A DNA stretch of 64,000 nt from Spirochaetes bacterium GWE1_32_154 (GTDB lineage: Bacteria; Spirochaetota; GWE2-31-10). The notes under the pieces were generated by a model. It ran no database searches. It saw nothing but the letters and a program-made list of their open reading frames with translations, and had not been told where the DNA came from. Positions within the stretch are counted from its first letter, which is position 1; each line of letters opens with the position of its first letter. The stretch covers positions 34,033 to 98,032 of the forward strand of contig MIAY01000012.1 of the NCBI GenBank assembly GCA_001829315.1, in the 5' to 3' direction. Positions 10,194 through 20,804 of the stretch are shown here, in pieces. A program made the position numbers and the translations under genes.

Positions 10194-11294
10194 TTATTTT
10201 ATATTAAACATTTTAAGTTCTCCCGTGAGAAACTCATCAATGTCACCATCCATTACTGCTTGAATATTACCTATTTCAACTTTTGTTCTATGATCTTTTA
10301 CCATAGTATACGGTTGAAAAACATAACTTCTAATTTGAGACCCCCACCCGATATCTTTTTTTTCGGGGTTGTTTTTATCCGCCTCAGCCTGCTGTTCTTT
10401 TTTATAGTGATCGTAGAGTTTCGCTTTTAACATCTTCATCGCAGTGGCTCTATTTTTTATTTGTGACCGTTCATTCTGACATTGAACAACAATCCCTGTT
10501 GCAAGGTGAGTCATTCGTACAGCCGAGTCAGTTTTATTGACATGCTGCCCCCCTGCCCCGCCTGCACGGTATGTATCAATTCGTAACTCTTCCGGTTTAA
10601 TATCAATTTCAATTTCATTCTCAATATCGGGTGTTACATAAATTGATGCAAAAGAAGTATGTCTTCTTGCATTTGCATCAAATGGAGATATTCGTACCAG
10701 TCTGTGAATTCCGGATTCATACTGCAAATAACCGTATGAAAACTCACCTTTAACTAATATAGTCACATTTTTTATTCCGGCACCATCACCATCCAACCAG
10801 TCAAGTATTTCAAAAGTAAACCCTTTTCGTTCAATCCAACGGGTAAACATCCTATACAACATCATACCCCAATCACAAGCCTCAGTTCCACCGGCTCCGG
10901 GGTGTATATTTACAATAGCATCACAACGGTCATTTTCGCCTGATAAAAGCTCTAAAAATTCAAGAGATTGTAAATCAGCATTTAACTTTTTTATTAAATC
11001 TGAAATCTCCTGTTCATATTCTGCTGCATTTGTTTCAATTGCAACTTCGTAAAAAGTTTTTAAATCATCAACTTCATTAAAAAATGCAATCCAGGGCTCA
11101 ACAAATTGTTTTAATTTTGTTTGTTGCTTTAATACCTTTCCTGCCTGCTGCTGATCATCCCAAAAGTTATCAAGTTTTGATTGATCTGTTAATAAAACCA
11201 ATTCTTCCTGAGCTTTTACGAGTCTTCCATATATTTTATATTCGTCACTTTTATCTATTAACTCAACTATTAGAGACTTAAAATCTGAAAGCAT
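10194..11294 (-). CDS. prfB: Peptide chain release factor 2
   Basis: GAGGTEACDWG, RAGGAGGQHVNKTDSAVRMTH and QNERSQIKNRATAMKML motifs; single ORF with no programmed-frameshift stop. Confidence 0.95.
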   Translation of the reverse strand: MLSDFKSLIVELIDKSDEYKIYGRLVKAQEELVLLTDQSKLDNFWDDQQQAGKVLKQQTKLKQFVEPWIAFFNEVDDLKTFYEVAIETNAAEYEQEISDLIKKLNADLQSLEFLELLSGENDRCDAIVNIHPGAGGTEACDWGMMLYRMFTRWIERKGFTFEILDWLDGDGAGIKNVTILVKGEFSYGYLQYESGIHRLVRISPFDANARRHTSFASIYVTPDIENEIEIDIKPEELRIDTYRAGGAGGQHVNKTDSAVRMTHLATGIVVQCQNERSQIKNRATAMKMLKAKLYDHYKKEQQAEADKNNPEKKDIGWGSQIRSYVFQPYTMVKDHRTKVEIGNIQAVMDGDIDEFLTGELKMFNIK

Positions 11295-11432
11295 TTTTTC
11301 CGCCGGTAATTATGTCATTTGAGTTTCTTACAATTATTCACAATAACGAAGAATAATATGTAAGTGGATTTTTATTAATATATTATATAGATAAATATGT
11401 CAATAATTTGACTCTATTTATTCAATTATCCA

Positions 11433-11476
11433 AAGCATCTTTCAAAAATACTCATTTTATCTCTTCAAAGAAACTA
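11433..11476 (+). repeat. Decayed copy of the left hairpin module of the 118-bp element
   Basis: AAGCATCTTTCAAAAATACTCATTTTATCTC closely matches GAGCTTCTTGCAAAAATACTCTTTTTATCTC (about 27/31 by eye). Confidence 0.4.
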
Positions 11477-11592
11477 ATTAGTAAATATTAAGAAAAAACT
11501 ACCTAAATGTCGTGTTTTTCAATGATGTTCTATTGACTAAAAAAATATTTTTTGTTATTTTATTCACATAAAATCGAATTCGGAGGTAGATT

Positions 11593-13185
11593 ATGTATAA
11601 GGTGCTTGTTGCTGATTCATGTGCTAAAGAAGGTCTTGATGTATTTAAAAAATATCCTGAAATTCAGGTTGATGTAAAAACAGGCTTATCACCTGATGAG
11701 TTATGCGAAATAATAGGTGATTATGATGGTCTTGTTGTTAGAAGTGCGACAGAATTCAAAGGTAAAGTTGTTGACGCTGCAAATAAAATGAAAGTTGTAG
11801 GAAGAGCAGGTGCCGGTGTAGATAATATTGATGTTCCATTATCAACTAAAAAAGGTGTTATTGTTATGAACACTCCGGGCGGTAATTCTGAAGCTGCTGC
11901 TGAACTTGCTGTAACAATGATTATGGCTCTTTCACGAAATATTGTTAAAGCTTCTATGACAATGAAACAGAATAAATGGGATAAAAATGCTCTGGCTAAA
12001 ACAAGTGTTGAAGTATTGGATAAAACGCTTGCTGTTGTTGGTGCAGGTAATATCGGTGGAATAGTTGCAAATAGAGCTGTCGGTCTTAAAATGAATGTTG
12101 TTGTGTATGATCCTTTTCTTACTGAAGAAAAGGCATTAGCAATGGGCGTTAAAAAAATAGAAAATCTTGATGATATCTGGCCACTTGCAGATTACATAAC
12201 ATTACATTTACCAAAAAATGAAAAAACACTTAATCTAATCAATAAAGCTACAATAGCTAAGATGAAAAAAGGTGTTTATATTATAAATTGTGCGCGTGGC
12301 GGAATCGTTAATGAAGATGATTTATTAGAAGCGTTAAATTCCGGTCATGTTGCCGGTGCGGGTCTTGATGTTTTCAATAAAGAGCCTGTTGATGCTGATT
12401 ATCCTTTAGTTATGCATCCGAATGTTATTTGTACTCCTCATTTAGGTGCAAGTACCGTTGAAGCACAAGTAAATGTTGCTATAGCGATTGCATATCAGAT
12501 TGGTGATTATTTAACGAAAGGCGTTGTTAATAATGCAGTGAATGTTGCAAGTGTTGATTCTGCAACATCATTAAAGGTTGCCCCTTTTGTAGAATTAGCT
12601 CAAAAAATCGGTGATTTATACAGACAAACAGGTAATTTAAATATAAAAGAAATCGAAATGAAATTCGCCGGTGAAATTTATCAGTATCCTGTGAATATGG
12701 CAATGAATTCATTTTTAATGGGTTTATTAAAAGACTCTGTTGAAGGAATTAACTTTGTTAATTCCGCAATGTCAGCAACTGAAAAGGGAATTAAAATAAT
12801 TGAGAAAAAAATTCCCGAAGGTGATGATTACGCTTCAGAACTTACCGTTTCAATTCTTCATAACGAAGGAACAACAGTGATTAAAGGTGCTGTTTTCCAG
12901 GGCGGAATTCATAGAGTTGTTGGTTTTAATGACTTTGTTGTTGATTTTATACCTGCCGGTAATTTGCTATTCACAGTCAATGAAGATGTTCCGGGAGTTA
13001 TCGGTAAACTTGGTACAATTGTCGGTGAAGCAGGTCTTAATATCGCCAACATGGAATTAGGAAGAAACAAGAATAAACAAGCTGTTAGTTTTATTCAAAT
13101 AGACGGAGCGATACCTGCTAACTTATTGAGTGATATTACAACTAAAATTAAAGCTATAAAAGTTGCTAAGATTGTTACGATGTAA
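11593..13185 (+). CDS. serA: D-3-phosphoglycerate dehydrogenase with ACT domain
   Basis: GRAGAGVDNIDV, NTPGGNSEAAAELAV, NCARGGIVNEDDLL, C-terminal ACT VPGVIGKLGTIVGEAGLNIANMELGR. Confidence 0.95.
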   Translation: MYKVLVADSCAKEGLDVFKKYPEIQVDVKTGLSPDELCEIIGDYDGLVVRSATEFKGKVVDAANKMKVVGRAGAGVDNIDVPLSTKKGVIVMNTPGGNSEAAAELAVTMIMALSRNIVKASMTMKQNKWDKNALAKTSVEVLDKTLAVVGAGNIGGIVANRAVGLKMNVVVYDPFLTEEKALAMGVKKIENLDDIWPLADYITLHLPKNEKTLNLINKATIAKMKKGVYIINCARGGIVNEDDLLEALNSGHVAGAGLDVFNKEPVDADYPLVMHPNVICTPHLGASTVEAQVNVAIAIAYQIGDYLTKGVVNNAVNVASVDSATSLKVAPFVELAQKIGDLYRQTGNLNIKEIEMKFAGEIYQYPVNMAMNSFLMGLLKDSVEGINFVNSAMSATEKGIKIIEKKIPEGDDYASELTVSILHNEGTTVIKGAVFQGGIHRVVGFNDFVVDFIPAGNLLFTVNEDVPGVIGKLGTIVGEAGLNIANMELGRNKNKQAVSFIQIDGAIPANLLSDITTKIKAIKVAKIVTM

Positions 13186-13201
13186 TTATTTATTATAAAA
13201 A

Positions 13202-13243
13202 AAAGCCTTCATTAAAGTTAATTTAATGAAGGCTTTTTCATAT
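13202..13243 (+). terminator. Rho-independent terminator after serA
   Basis: AAGCCTTCATTAAA-GTTAA-TTTAATGAAGGCTTTTT. Confidence 0.85.
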
Positions 13244-13255
13244 TTGGAGTTAACG

Positions 13256-14239
13256 ATGAAAATTTATCTCGCACCGATTTTAGGGATGACCAATTATCGG
13301 TATAGAAATCTCTTTACTAAATACTTTGGTGGAATTGATAAGTATTTTGCACCTTTTGTTACAAGTGTTAATGCTGAAATAATTAATCCGACACTTTTAA
13401 AAGATTTAATGCCTGAAAGAAATAGTGTAGAATATTTAGTTCCGCAAATACTCAGTAATAATGGTGATGATTTTAAAAGAATGGCAAAAGCTATTATTGA
13501 TCTGGGATATAAAGAAGTAAACTGGAATATCGGCTGTCCATTTTCAATAGTAACGAGAAAGAACAAAGGTGCCGGGATTCTGGCTCATCCTGATAAAATC
13601 AGACAATTTCTTGATATCGTCATGAATAATCCTGTATGTCCGGTGAGTATCAAAATGCGACTTGGAATGAATGACATTGCCGACTTTCGTACTGTCATTC
13701 CGATTATTAATGAGTACCCGGTTAGTGAATTGATTATTCATGGCCGAACGGGGAAACAAGCGTATAAAGGGGTTATACATAAAAATGAAATGGCAGAAGC
13801 ATTTTCGCTTTCTACCATACCAACAGTGTATAATGGAGATATTTTTGAATACTCCGATTATGAATTATTAACAAAACATTTTCCTGATACCCACACGTTT
13901 ATGCTCGGGCGTGGTGCATTGTCAAATCCATTTCTTCCATCCCGAATGAAAGGAATACATATCGATTCTTCAAAAAAACAAACGATACTCAAACAGTTTC
14001 ATGATGAATTATATACAGCCTACGAAAATTCTTTGTATGGCGGAAAGCATTTAATGGATAAAATGAAATCAATCTGGATTTACCTTGCAGTTCATCTTAA
14101 AGAAGGTGATGAATTACTCAAAAATATAAAACGGGCCAAAACAGTTGATACATACAATATAGTATTATCAGAATATTTTGGTAAAGAACGCGGTTGGAAT
14201 GAAGAAAATGGTGTATACTATTTCATTGGTACTCGATGA
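13256..14239 (+). CDS. tRNA-dihydrouridine synthase family protein
   Basis: LAPILGMTNYRYRN, NWNIGCPFSIVTRKNKGAGIL, IHGRTGKQAYKG, YNGDIF, MLGRGALSNPF; ATG at 13256 preferred because the ORF-track start lies in the terminator. Confidence 0.9.
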   Translation: MKIYLAPILGMTNYRYRNLFTKYFGGIDKYFAPFVTSVNAEIINPTLLKDLMPERNSVEYLVPQILSNNGDDFKRMAKAIIDLGYKEVNWNIGCPFSIVTRKNKGAGILAHPDKIRQFLDIVMNNPVCPVSIKMRLGMNDIADFRTVIPIINEYPVSELIIHGRTGKQAYKGVIHKNEMAEAFSLSTIPTVYNGDIFEYSDYELLTKHFPDTHTFMLGRGALSNPFLPSRMKGIHIDSSKKQTILKQFHDELYTAYENSLYGGKHLMDKMKSIWIYLAVHLKEGDELLKNIKRAKTVDTYNIVLSEYFGKERGWNEENGVYYFIGTR

Positions 14240-14247
14240 GGTAAACA

Positions 14248-15330
14248 ATGATTGAATTAATTCTGACAGACGATACTACAGGTTTAACATTCAAAATAAA
14301 CAGCAGTAGCACTCTTGGAAGAGATCAAACAAATGAAATAATTCTTGATTCAAACTTTATCAGCCGGTTTCACTGTAAATTTTTTATAGCTAATAAGAAC
14401 TTTTATGTTAAAGATTTACATTCAAAAAACGGAACTCTGGTTAATCAGAAAATTGTTGTAAAAGAAACGCAATTACAGACCGGGGATGTAATAAGTTTTG
14501 GAGCCCCCGAAAACACCTTCAGTATTGTAGTGCTTGAAACCGCTGATGAAGTAAAACCCGGGGAATTTTTCCTTACCCATCGAATGAAAATAGCGATTGC
14601 CGGCATCATTTGTATTCTGATAATCGGCATGATTTTTTTTACTATGAAACGATCTGATAATCATGAAAAAACCATACCGCAAACGATTGAAACATTTCAG
14701 GAGATTCCCGGACTTCGTGAATTAATTAAAATGACATTAGTGAGACTTGGAGAAAAACCAGAATATATTGACGATGAAATTGTTAATAGTGTTGAAAAAT
14801 TTGTTCAAATTTATCAGAAAGGTACAACATACCGTGAAAGAATGAAAGAAATGAAAAAATATCAGGCAGTCATGTATGATATTTTAAGTTCACACAATTT
14901 GAATGATGATTATATTTTTATCGCTTTTGTTGAATCAGGGTTTGATACCAAAGCATACAATAGAAATTCCGGTGCAAAGGGAATGTGGCAGTTTCTGTCT
15001 GCAACCGGCAAATCGTATGGATTAAAAATAAATAAAAAAGTTGATGAACGCACCGATTTAGTTGCTTCGACTGAAGCAGCTTGTTTATATATTTCTGATA
15101 TGGCAGCAATCTTCGGTTACGAATCTTTTCTGTTAATTTCCGCTTCATTTAACTGCGGTGACGGGACAATAAGAGCTGCGTTAAAAAAGATAAAAAATGT
15201 TAAAGCAGACAGATCTTTTTTTTATCTCTACAAAGAAAAACTGATCCCCTTAGAAACAAGAGAATATGTTTTGAAAATCGTTGCAGCAATTGTACTGACA
15301 GAATATGAAAATTTGAAAAATTTATTATGA
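14248..15330 (+). CDS. FHA domain - TM helix - lytic transglycosylase (SLT) fusion
   Basis: FHA: TLGRDQTNEIILDSNFISRFHCKF...LHSKNGTLVN; TM IAIAGIICILIIGMIFFT; SLT: FVESGFDTKAYNRNSGAKGMWQFLSATGKSYGL...ASFNCGDGTIRAAL. Confidence 0.88.
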   Translation: MIELILTDDTTGLTFKINSSSTLGRDQTNEIILDSNFISRFHCKFFIANKNFYVKDLHSKNGTLVNQKIVVKETQLQTGDVISFGAPENTFSIVVLETADEVKPGEFFLTHRMKIAIAGIICILIIGMIFFTMKRSDNHEKTIPQTIETFQEIPGLRELIKMTLVRLGEKPEYIDDEIVNSVEKFVQIYQKGTTYRERMKEMKKYQAVMYDILSSHNLNDDYIFIAFVESGFDTKAYNRNSGAKGMWQFLSATGKSYGLKINKKVDERTDLVASTEAACLYISDMAAIFGYESFLLISASFNCGDGTIRAALKKIKNVKADRSFFYLYKEKLIPLETREYVLKIVAAIVLTEYENLKNLL

Positions 15331-15397
15331 TATGTTGTATTCCTACTGAATTTTTTGTATTATAATTTGAATCTGTTCCACTATTATGGAGTTTAGT

Positions 15398-16216
15398 ATG
15401 AAACATTTTTGTATACTTTTATTTATACTGCCTGTATTTTTTATTAGTGCTGATTTTCTTCTTTTAAAAGAAATTGATCCGGTTACCGGAAAGTCTATTG
15501 TTATTGAAGGTAAAGTCAAAAAGAAAAAAGGTGAGTATATACTGACAACTACTGATGGTTCTTTAAAGACATTTACCAAAGATGAAATTATTGATGTTTT
15601 CAGTACTGAAAAAAAATATTTAAAATATAAAGAAGAAAATGAAAATTCATTAGAGCTTTTATTAGAGCTTGAAAATGAAGCGAAGAAATTACAGTCAATC
15701 ATTGATACCATAACTGATGACCCGTTTATTACAGTTCGTTATTCAGATAGCGAAGGGTATGAATTTTATCAGTTCAAAAAACGAATTAATACAAAACGGG
15801 AAATGATTGGAGCATTAAAGGAATACCGGGTAGCGATGAAAGAATATGAATCGTTATACAAAAAATATATGCACTTTTCAAATATTGCATCAGCCGGTGT
15901 TGCAATTTCTTTAATTTCAGGTGTAACAAGTGCTGTTTTTGGTATTTACGCGTTGGCATCAAATAATATTATTGATCGACCTGCAGGGTTTGATCTCGAA
16001 ATGTCGAATCAGGTTATGATGTATGGAGCAGGTGTTTCAGGCGGTATTTTTTTAACCGGAGTCGGAATTACTATTGGTGGAGTAGCCGGAAGACTGCATA
16101 CAAGACTGAAATTTGTTGAACCTGTTGAGAAATATAATCAATGGCTTGAAAATAAAAACAAAACAGGCATGATATCTACGCCTGCAGTCAACCTTGAATT
16201 TTCATTTCAATTCTGA
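15398..16216 (+). CDS. Hypothetical exported protein
   Basis: ORF with signal-like N-terminus MKHFCILLFILPVFFISA and a later TM helix; no family recognised. Confidence 0.6.
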   Translation: MKHFCILLFILPVFFISADFLLLKEIDPVTGKSIVIEGKVKKKKGEYILTTTDGSLKTFTKDEIIDVFSTEKKYLKYKEENENSLELLLELENEAKKLQSIIDTITDDPFITVRYSDSEGYEFYQFKKRINTKREMIGALKEYRVAMKEYESLYKKYMHFSNIASAGVAISLISGVTSAVFGIYALASNNIIDRPAGFDLEMSNQVMMYGAGVSGGIFLTGVGITIGGVAGRLHTRLKFVEPVEKYNQWLENKNKTGMISTPAVNLEFSFQF

Positions 16217-16241
16217 GGCTCTTCTAATATTTGATATACAG

Positions 16242-17078
16242 TTATAAATCTAAGTCTTCAATTAATCGATCTGATATTTCAAGCCCCTGACTATCTATAA
16301 GTGCTAATACCCATTCATATAATGATTCAAAACTATATCGCGAAAGAATATGCACAGGCTCAAACTTTGAAAGTTCATTGGTGATAACTTTTTTAAACAG
16401 ATGTTGTGAATAGTTAATCGAAACACGAAATGACGCATCGACGGTTTTGTCAACATAATCAGAAATCTCAGATAGAGATATTTGTTTATCATGCAGTTTA
16501 TCAAGAATTTCAAGCGGATTAATTAATAATTCATACACCATGTCTTTAAGCAACTCTTCTTCAGGATCAATAGATTGAAGATATCCGGTTAGTTTTTCAT
16601 AATTTTCATCATTTGATTTCACAAGAATTATTGAATAAACAGTGAGTAAAGAATACACATCAAGCAGTTCAGAAAAATATTTTTTTAACGGGTCGTTACT
16701 GTTTTTATTTCTAACAATTAATGACAGTAATAAATCAAAAATAATAAGTTTATTCTCAAGGTTTGTATTAAACCACTCAGGATAAAAAGAATCAGGGACT
16801 AACTGTGAGTAAAAAGATTTAAGGTTTTCTACAGCCTCTCTATCAATTGACTTGGAAGCAATATGATCTTCAAAATCTTTAAGAAAACTTGTTTTCATAT
16901 CAATGAGAGCTTTCTTCATAAAAACAAATCCTTCACTGACTGTATACAGACTTGAGTGTGAAAGATAATTACTTATCTTTACCTTCATTTTCTTATTATA
17001 CAATACGGACTCAAGTTCTGAAAGCGATATATAATGTTTGTGTTCGTTAAGAATGTTTTTTAACAATTCTGATAACAT
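16242..17078 (-). CDS. Hypothetical protein
   Basis: 278-aa ORF ending 3 bp before hisS start, probably co-transcribed. Confidence 0.55.
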   Translation of the reverse strand: MLSELLKNILNEHKHYISLSELESVLYNKKMKVKISNYLSHSSLYTVSEGFVFMKKALIDMKTSFLKDFEDHIASKSIDREAVENLKSFYSQLVPDSFYPEWFNTNLENKLIIFDLLLSLIVRNKNSNDPLKKYFSELLDVYSLLTVYSIILVKSNDENYEKLTGYLQSIDPEEELLKDMVYELLINPLEILDKLHDKQISLSEISDYVDKTVDASFRVSINYSQHLFKKVITNELSKFEPVHILSRYSFESLYEWVLALIDSQGLEISDRLIEDLDL

Positions 17079-17080
17079 AT

Positions 17081-18409
17081 TTATCCTTTTATAGTATGAA
17101 TAATTTCTTCTACAGTCAGTGCTTTTGTTTCAGTACCATCAATAATATTTTTTAGATTAAATGTATTTGCTTTGAATTCTTCATCTGCAGCAATCACTAC
17201 CCAGGTTACACCTTTTCTTTCTGCATATTTAAATTGATTATTTATCTTTTGCTTGTCTAATATCACTTCAGTTTTAATACCTGCATTTTTAAACTGATCT
17301 GCAAGTTTATAGTATAATGGAATAAAATCATTGTTCATATTGAATATAATAAGTTCACTTACCGTTTGTTTTTTACCAATTTGTTCTTTATCTTCAAGTA
17401 ACGCAAGCAATCTGTCTAAACCAAAAGAAGCGCCAACTCCTGCAACAGGATTTTTTGAATATAAACCGGTCAGATTATCATATCGACCACCTGAACAAAC
17501 ACTTCCGAAATTCATCCGGTCGGTAATAAACGATTCAAAAACAATACCGGTGTAATAATCAAGTCCCCGTGTAATTGCAGGATTATAAGCAAACTTGTGA
17601 AGGTTTCCGGCATCTTGTAAGTACTGGAAAATTGTTAACAATTCATCAGCATACACTGTGTATTCATCTGATATAATGTCCTTAATTGAATGTAAAACAG
17701 TAAAGATTTCATCCCCTTTAATACCTTCTTTAGAAAAATCACCATCAAGACGTAATGTTTTTAAAATACCATGAATTCCGGCAGCATCAATTTTTTCTTC
17801 TTCCATTAATATTTTGACAACTTCATCTTTTCCAATTTTATATATCTTATCAATAGCTTGTAAAATATTCTGCGATTTATCAAGAAGTCCGAAATGATCA
17901 ATAATCCCGTTAAGGAGTTTCCGGTGATTGATATTTATAAGGAAGTTTTCACATTCAATGGATTCAAAACCTGCCATAATCAATAGTAAAATTTCATAAT
18001 CTGCAGTTAATGCATTGCTGCCGAGTATATCAAAATCGCATTGAAAAAACTCGCGATATCGACCTTTCTGAGTATTTTCGCCCCTCCAAACCGGTGCTAT
18101 GTGATATCGTTTAAACGGGAACACTAATTCATTATAATGAAGTGACACAAATCGTGCAAGAGGAACGGTAAGATCAAAACGTAACGAAACATCACGGTCA
18201 CCATGATCTTTAAACCGGTAAATCTGTTTATCCGTTTCGCCACTTCCTTTTCCAAGAAGAATTTCTGTATATTCAAGTGCCGGTGTATCGATCGGAGAAA
18301 AACCAAAACTTTCAAATGTAGATTCAAGTTTTCTCATAATATTTTTTTTTGGAATCATTGTCTCAGGTAAGTAATCTCTGAAACCTTTTAGAATTTTAGG
18401 TTCTATCAT
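17081..18409 (-). CDS. hisS: Histidyl-tRNA synthetase
   Basis: KGFRDYLPE, LRFDLTVPLARF, RGLDYYTGIVFE, GGRYDNL. Confidence 0.96.
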   Translation of the reverse strand: MIEPKILKGFRDYLPETMIPKKNIMRKLESTFESFGFSPIDTPALEYTEILLGKGSGETDKQIYRFKDHGDRDVSLRFDLTVPLARFVSLHYNELVFPFKRYHIAPVWRGENTQKGRYREFFQCDFDILGSNALTADYEILLLIMAGFESIECENFLININHRKLLNGIIDHFGLLDKSQNILQAIDKIYKIGKDEVVKILMEEEKIDAAGIHGILKTLRLDGDFSKEGIKGDEIFTVLHSIKDIISDEYTVYADELLTIFQYLQDAGNLHKFAYNPAITRGLDYYTGIVFESFITDRMNFGSVCSGGRYDNLTGLYSKNPVAGVGASFGLDRLLALLEDKEQIGKKQTVSELIIFNMNNDFIPLYYKLADQFKNAGIKTEVILDKQKINNQFKYAERKGVTWVVIAADEEFKANTFNLKNIIDGTETKALTVEEIIHTIKG

Positions 18410-18514
18410 TGCACATCCTTATTCATGTCTCTATAATATATCGATTGTGTTAATCTAAAAATTGAATATTGAGTTGTATATATTATAAAAATTATAGTTT
18501 TTTTATCAGCGTTC

Positions 18515-18531
18515 CCGGTGAGGCTCTTGCA
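18515..18531 (+). repeat. Solitary terminus of the 118-bp element
   Basis: GAGGCTCTTGCAAAAAT immediately downstream of the mnmA stop. Confidence 0.5.
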
Positions 18532-18541
18532 AAAATTTGCT

Positions 18542-19630
18542 TTATTCTATAACGCCGCCACCAAGAACTACATCACCATCATAAAAAACCGCATATTGTC
18601 CTGGAGTAATAGACTTCTGTCTTTCTTTAAATACCACTCCGACCTGATTGTTTTCAAGTGGGGTAATAACAGCTTCAGCCTCATCATGTCTATATCGAAT
18701 TCTAACTTTGCATTCACGTTTTTCTGTTAAGTCTTTAATAGCAATCCAGTTGATATTGGAAACGGTCAAGCTGTTACCATAAAGTTGCTCTTCGTCCCCG
18801 GCGATTATTGTGTTTGTTTTACTGTCTATGCCGACAACATAGAGTTTTTCACCTGTCGTTTGACCGATACCGCGTCTTTTTCCGATTGTATAATTATAAA
18901 TACCTGTGTGTTTTCCGATTTCTTTACCATCGAGCGTTTTGATTGACCCGGCTGATGCATCTTTGCCTTTAAACAGATCACTGATTTCACCACCGTAGAA
19001 ATCCTGGCTTTCTTCTCTTTCTGCGGATGGCAACCCGGCTTTACGTGCAATATCGCGAACTTCTTCTTTTGTCAGTTCACCAAGCGGAAAAATAACATTG
19101 GATAGTTTATCCTGCGTTAACAGTGATAAAAAGTAAGACTGGTCTTTCTTTGTAAAAACAGCTTTTTTCAGCAAATACCGTTTTGTCTTCTCATCAAACG
19201 CAACCCGGACATAATGACCGGTAGCAAAGAAATCAAAAGGAATACCTGATTTTCTCGTCATTTCAGGAAGTAACCCGAATTTCACCAATGCATTACAGCG
19301 GATACACGGATTAGGTGTTTTACCACCAAGATATTCGGCAGTAAAATAATCAATGACAATGGATTCATATTGTGATGATAAATCAATTACATGGTATGGT
19401 ATGCCAAGAAGATCGGCTGTTTGTTGCGCTTTTTCAATATCTTCCTCTTCCCCGGCACCAAAACATGCTGATTTTTTAGCCTCAGGATATTTTACCGGGT
19501 CACACACTTTCATCGTTACGCCGATGACATTGTATCCTTGTTCTTTAAGAATAAATGCCGCAACCGAACTATCTACTCCGCCGCTTAAACCTACAACAAC
19601 GGTTATATTTTTATTTTCCATAAGTAACAC
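18542..19630 (-). CDS. mnmA: tRNA-specific 2-thiouridylase MnmA
   Basis: GLSGGVDSSVAAFILKEQGYNVIGVTMK; NPCIRCNALVKFG; DQSYFLSLL; ESQDFYGG. Confidence 0.95.
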   Translation of the reverse strand: MLLMENKNITVVVGLSGGVDSSVAAFILKEQGYNVIGVTMKVCDPVKYPEAKKSACFGAGEEEDIEKAQQTADLLGIPYHVIDLSSQYESIVIDYFTAEYLGGKTPNPCIRCNALVKFGLLPEMTRKSGIPFDFFATGHYVRVAFDEKTKRYLLKKAVFTKKDQSYFLSLLTQDKLSNVIFPLGELTKEEVRDIARKAGLPSAEREESQDFYGGEISDLFKGKDASAGSIKTLDGKEIGKHTGIYNYTIGKRRGIGQTTGEKLYVVGIDSKTNTIIAGDEEQLYGNSLTVSNINWIAIKDLTEKRECKVRIRYRHDEAEAVITPLENNQVGVVFKERQKSITPGQYAVFYDGDVVLGGGVIE

Positions 19631-19763
19631 TCCAATTCATATAATCAATATTCATACTGAGTATATACTATTAATAGGGTATAAATTCAAGTTAGATTAA
19701 ACAGTGGGTGCTTAATTGTTGATTCGTTCTCATAAGCACTCATCTATATAAAAAAAATTGTAT

Positions 19764-20662
19764 TTAATTTTCAATACTTTGATCCATTTCGAAAGACGGT
19801 GAATTTGTTTTTGGTTTACCGACTATTTTTGCCGGTATTCCCACAACGGTTGTATGCGGTGCAACATCTGATAGAACTACACTTCCGGCACCAATTTTAA
19901 CCCCATCACCAATTTTTATATTTCCCAGTATTTTAGCTCCCGCTCCAATTAATACACCATTTCCGATTTTTGGATGACGATCTCCTGTTTCTTTACCGGT
20001 TCCACCTAAAGTTACTTCATGAAGCATGGATACATCATTTCCAACGACAGCTGTTTCGCCAATAACAATACTTGTTGCATGATCTATAAAAATTCTATTT
20101 CCTATTGTTGCAGCCGGATGAATATCTACTCCAAATTTTTCTGATATCAGGCTTTGTAATAGTGAGGCACTATTTACCAGATTGTTTTTCCATAATAAAT
20201 GAGTAACACGGTAAGATTCTAACGCGTGAAAACCTTTATAGTTTAAAAATGGATTTAAATAATTTCTTGAAGCCGGATCGCGTTGTCGAATAGCATTCAA
20301 GTCTTCGATAATTGATTTTTTAATATCGTCTGATTTCTCAATTGTTTCTAAAAATAATAACTGTAATTCGTTTTTAGAAAAGCTTCTTGCAAAAATACTC
20401 TTTTTATCTCGAATTTTTGCAAGAAGCTACCTCTAATGCGATTTTATCGCATATGGCGGAAGAAAAAATCGAGTAATCTTGATTTTTGCAAGAGCCTCGA
20501 AATGAAATTGTTCTCCAGTTTTTCAGCTAAGTAATATGAAAGTGCTTCAAAAATATTTGAATGTTTCAAAATGGTCATTGTTAAAAAACCGGTCAAAAAA
20601 GGTTCATTTATTTTAGCTATTTGTACGTCATGTATTATTTCATTCCAAATTTGTTGTGGCAT
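19764..20662 (-). pseudogene. cysE: Serine O-acetyltransferase interrupted by a 118-bp MITE-like element
   Basis: N-terminal part MPQQIWNEIIHDVQIAKINEPFLTGFLTMTILKHSNIFEALSYYLAEKLENNFIS and C-terminal hexapeptide part (IRQRDPASRNYLNPFLNYKGFHALESYRVTHLLW...) lie in different frames either side of 20381-20498. Confidence 0.88.
20381..20498 (+). mobile_element. 118-bp MITE-like element, copy A (inside cysE), TSD GAAA
   Basis: AGCTTCTTGCAAAAAT...ATTTTTGCAAGAGCCTC; GAAA at 20377-20380 and 20499-20502. Confidence 0.9.
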
Positions 20663-20804
20663 TAAAATCTCCTGAATGAACCAGTATTTACTTTAAATTA
20701 GTTCATTTTTTGTTTTATTACAATAACTACGTTTTGAGAAATATTAGCAGTAATCCTTTTTTTAATAATGACAAAATATTTTTTTATGGTATTATTATAT
20801 TAAT

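Noticed and set aside
10194-11294. Programmed +1 frameshift in prfB
   Set aside because: The RF2 ORF is continuous from its N-terminus with no in-frame UGA at the usual position, so the frameshift autoregulation is absent here.
13226-13255. ORF-track N-terminal extension of the dus gene (MKAFSYLELT)
   Set aside because: The extension is encoded by the 3' arm of the serA terminator; the ATG at 13256 with upstream GGAG is more plausible.
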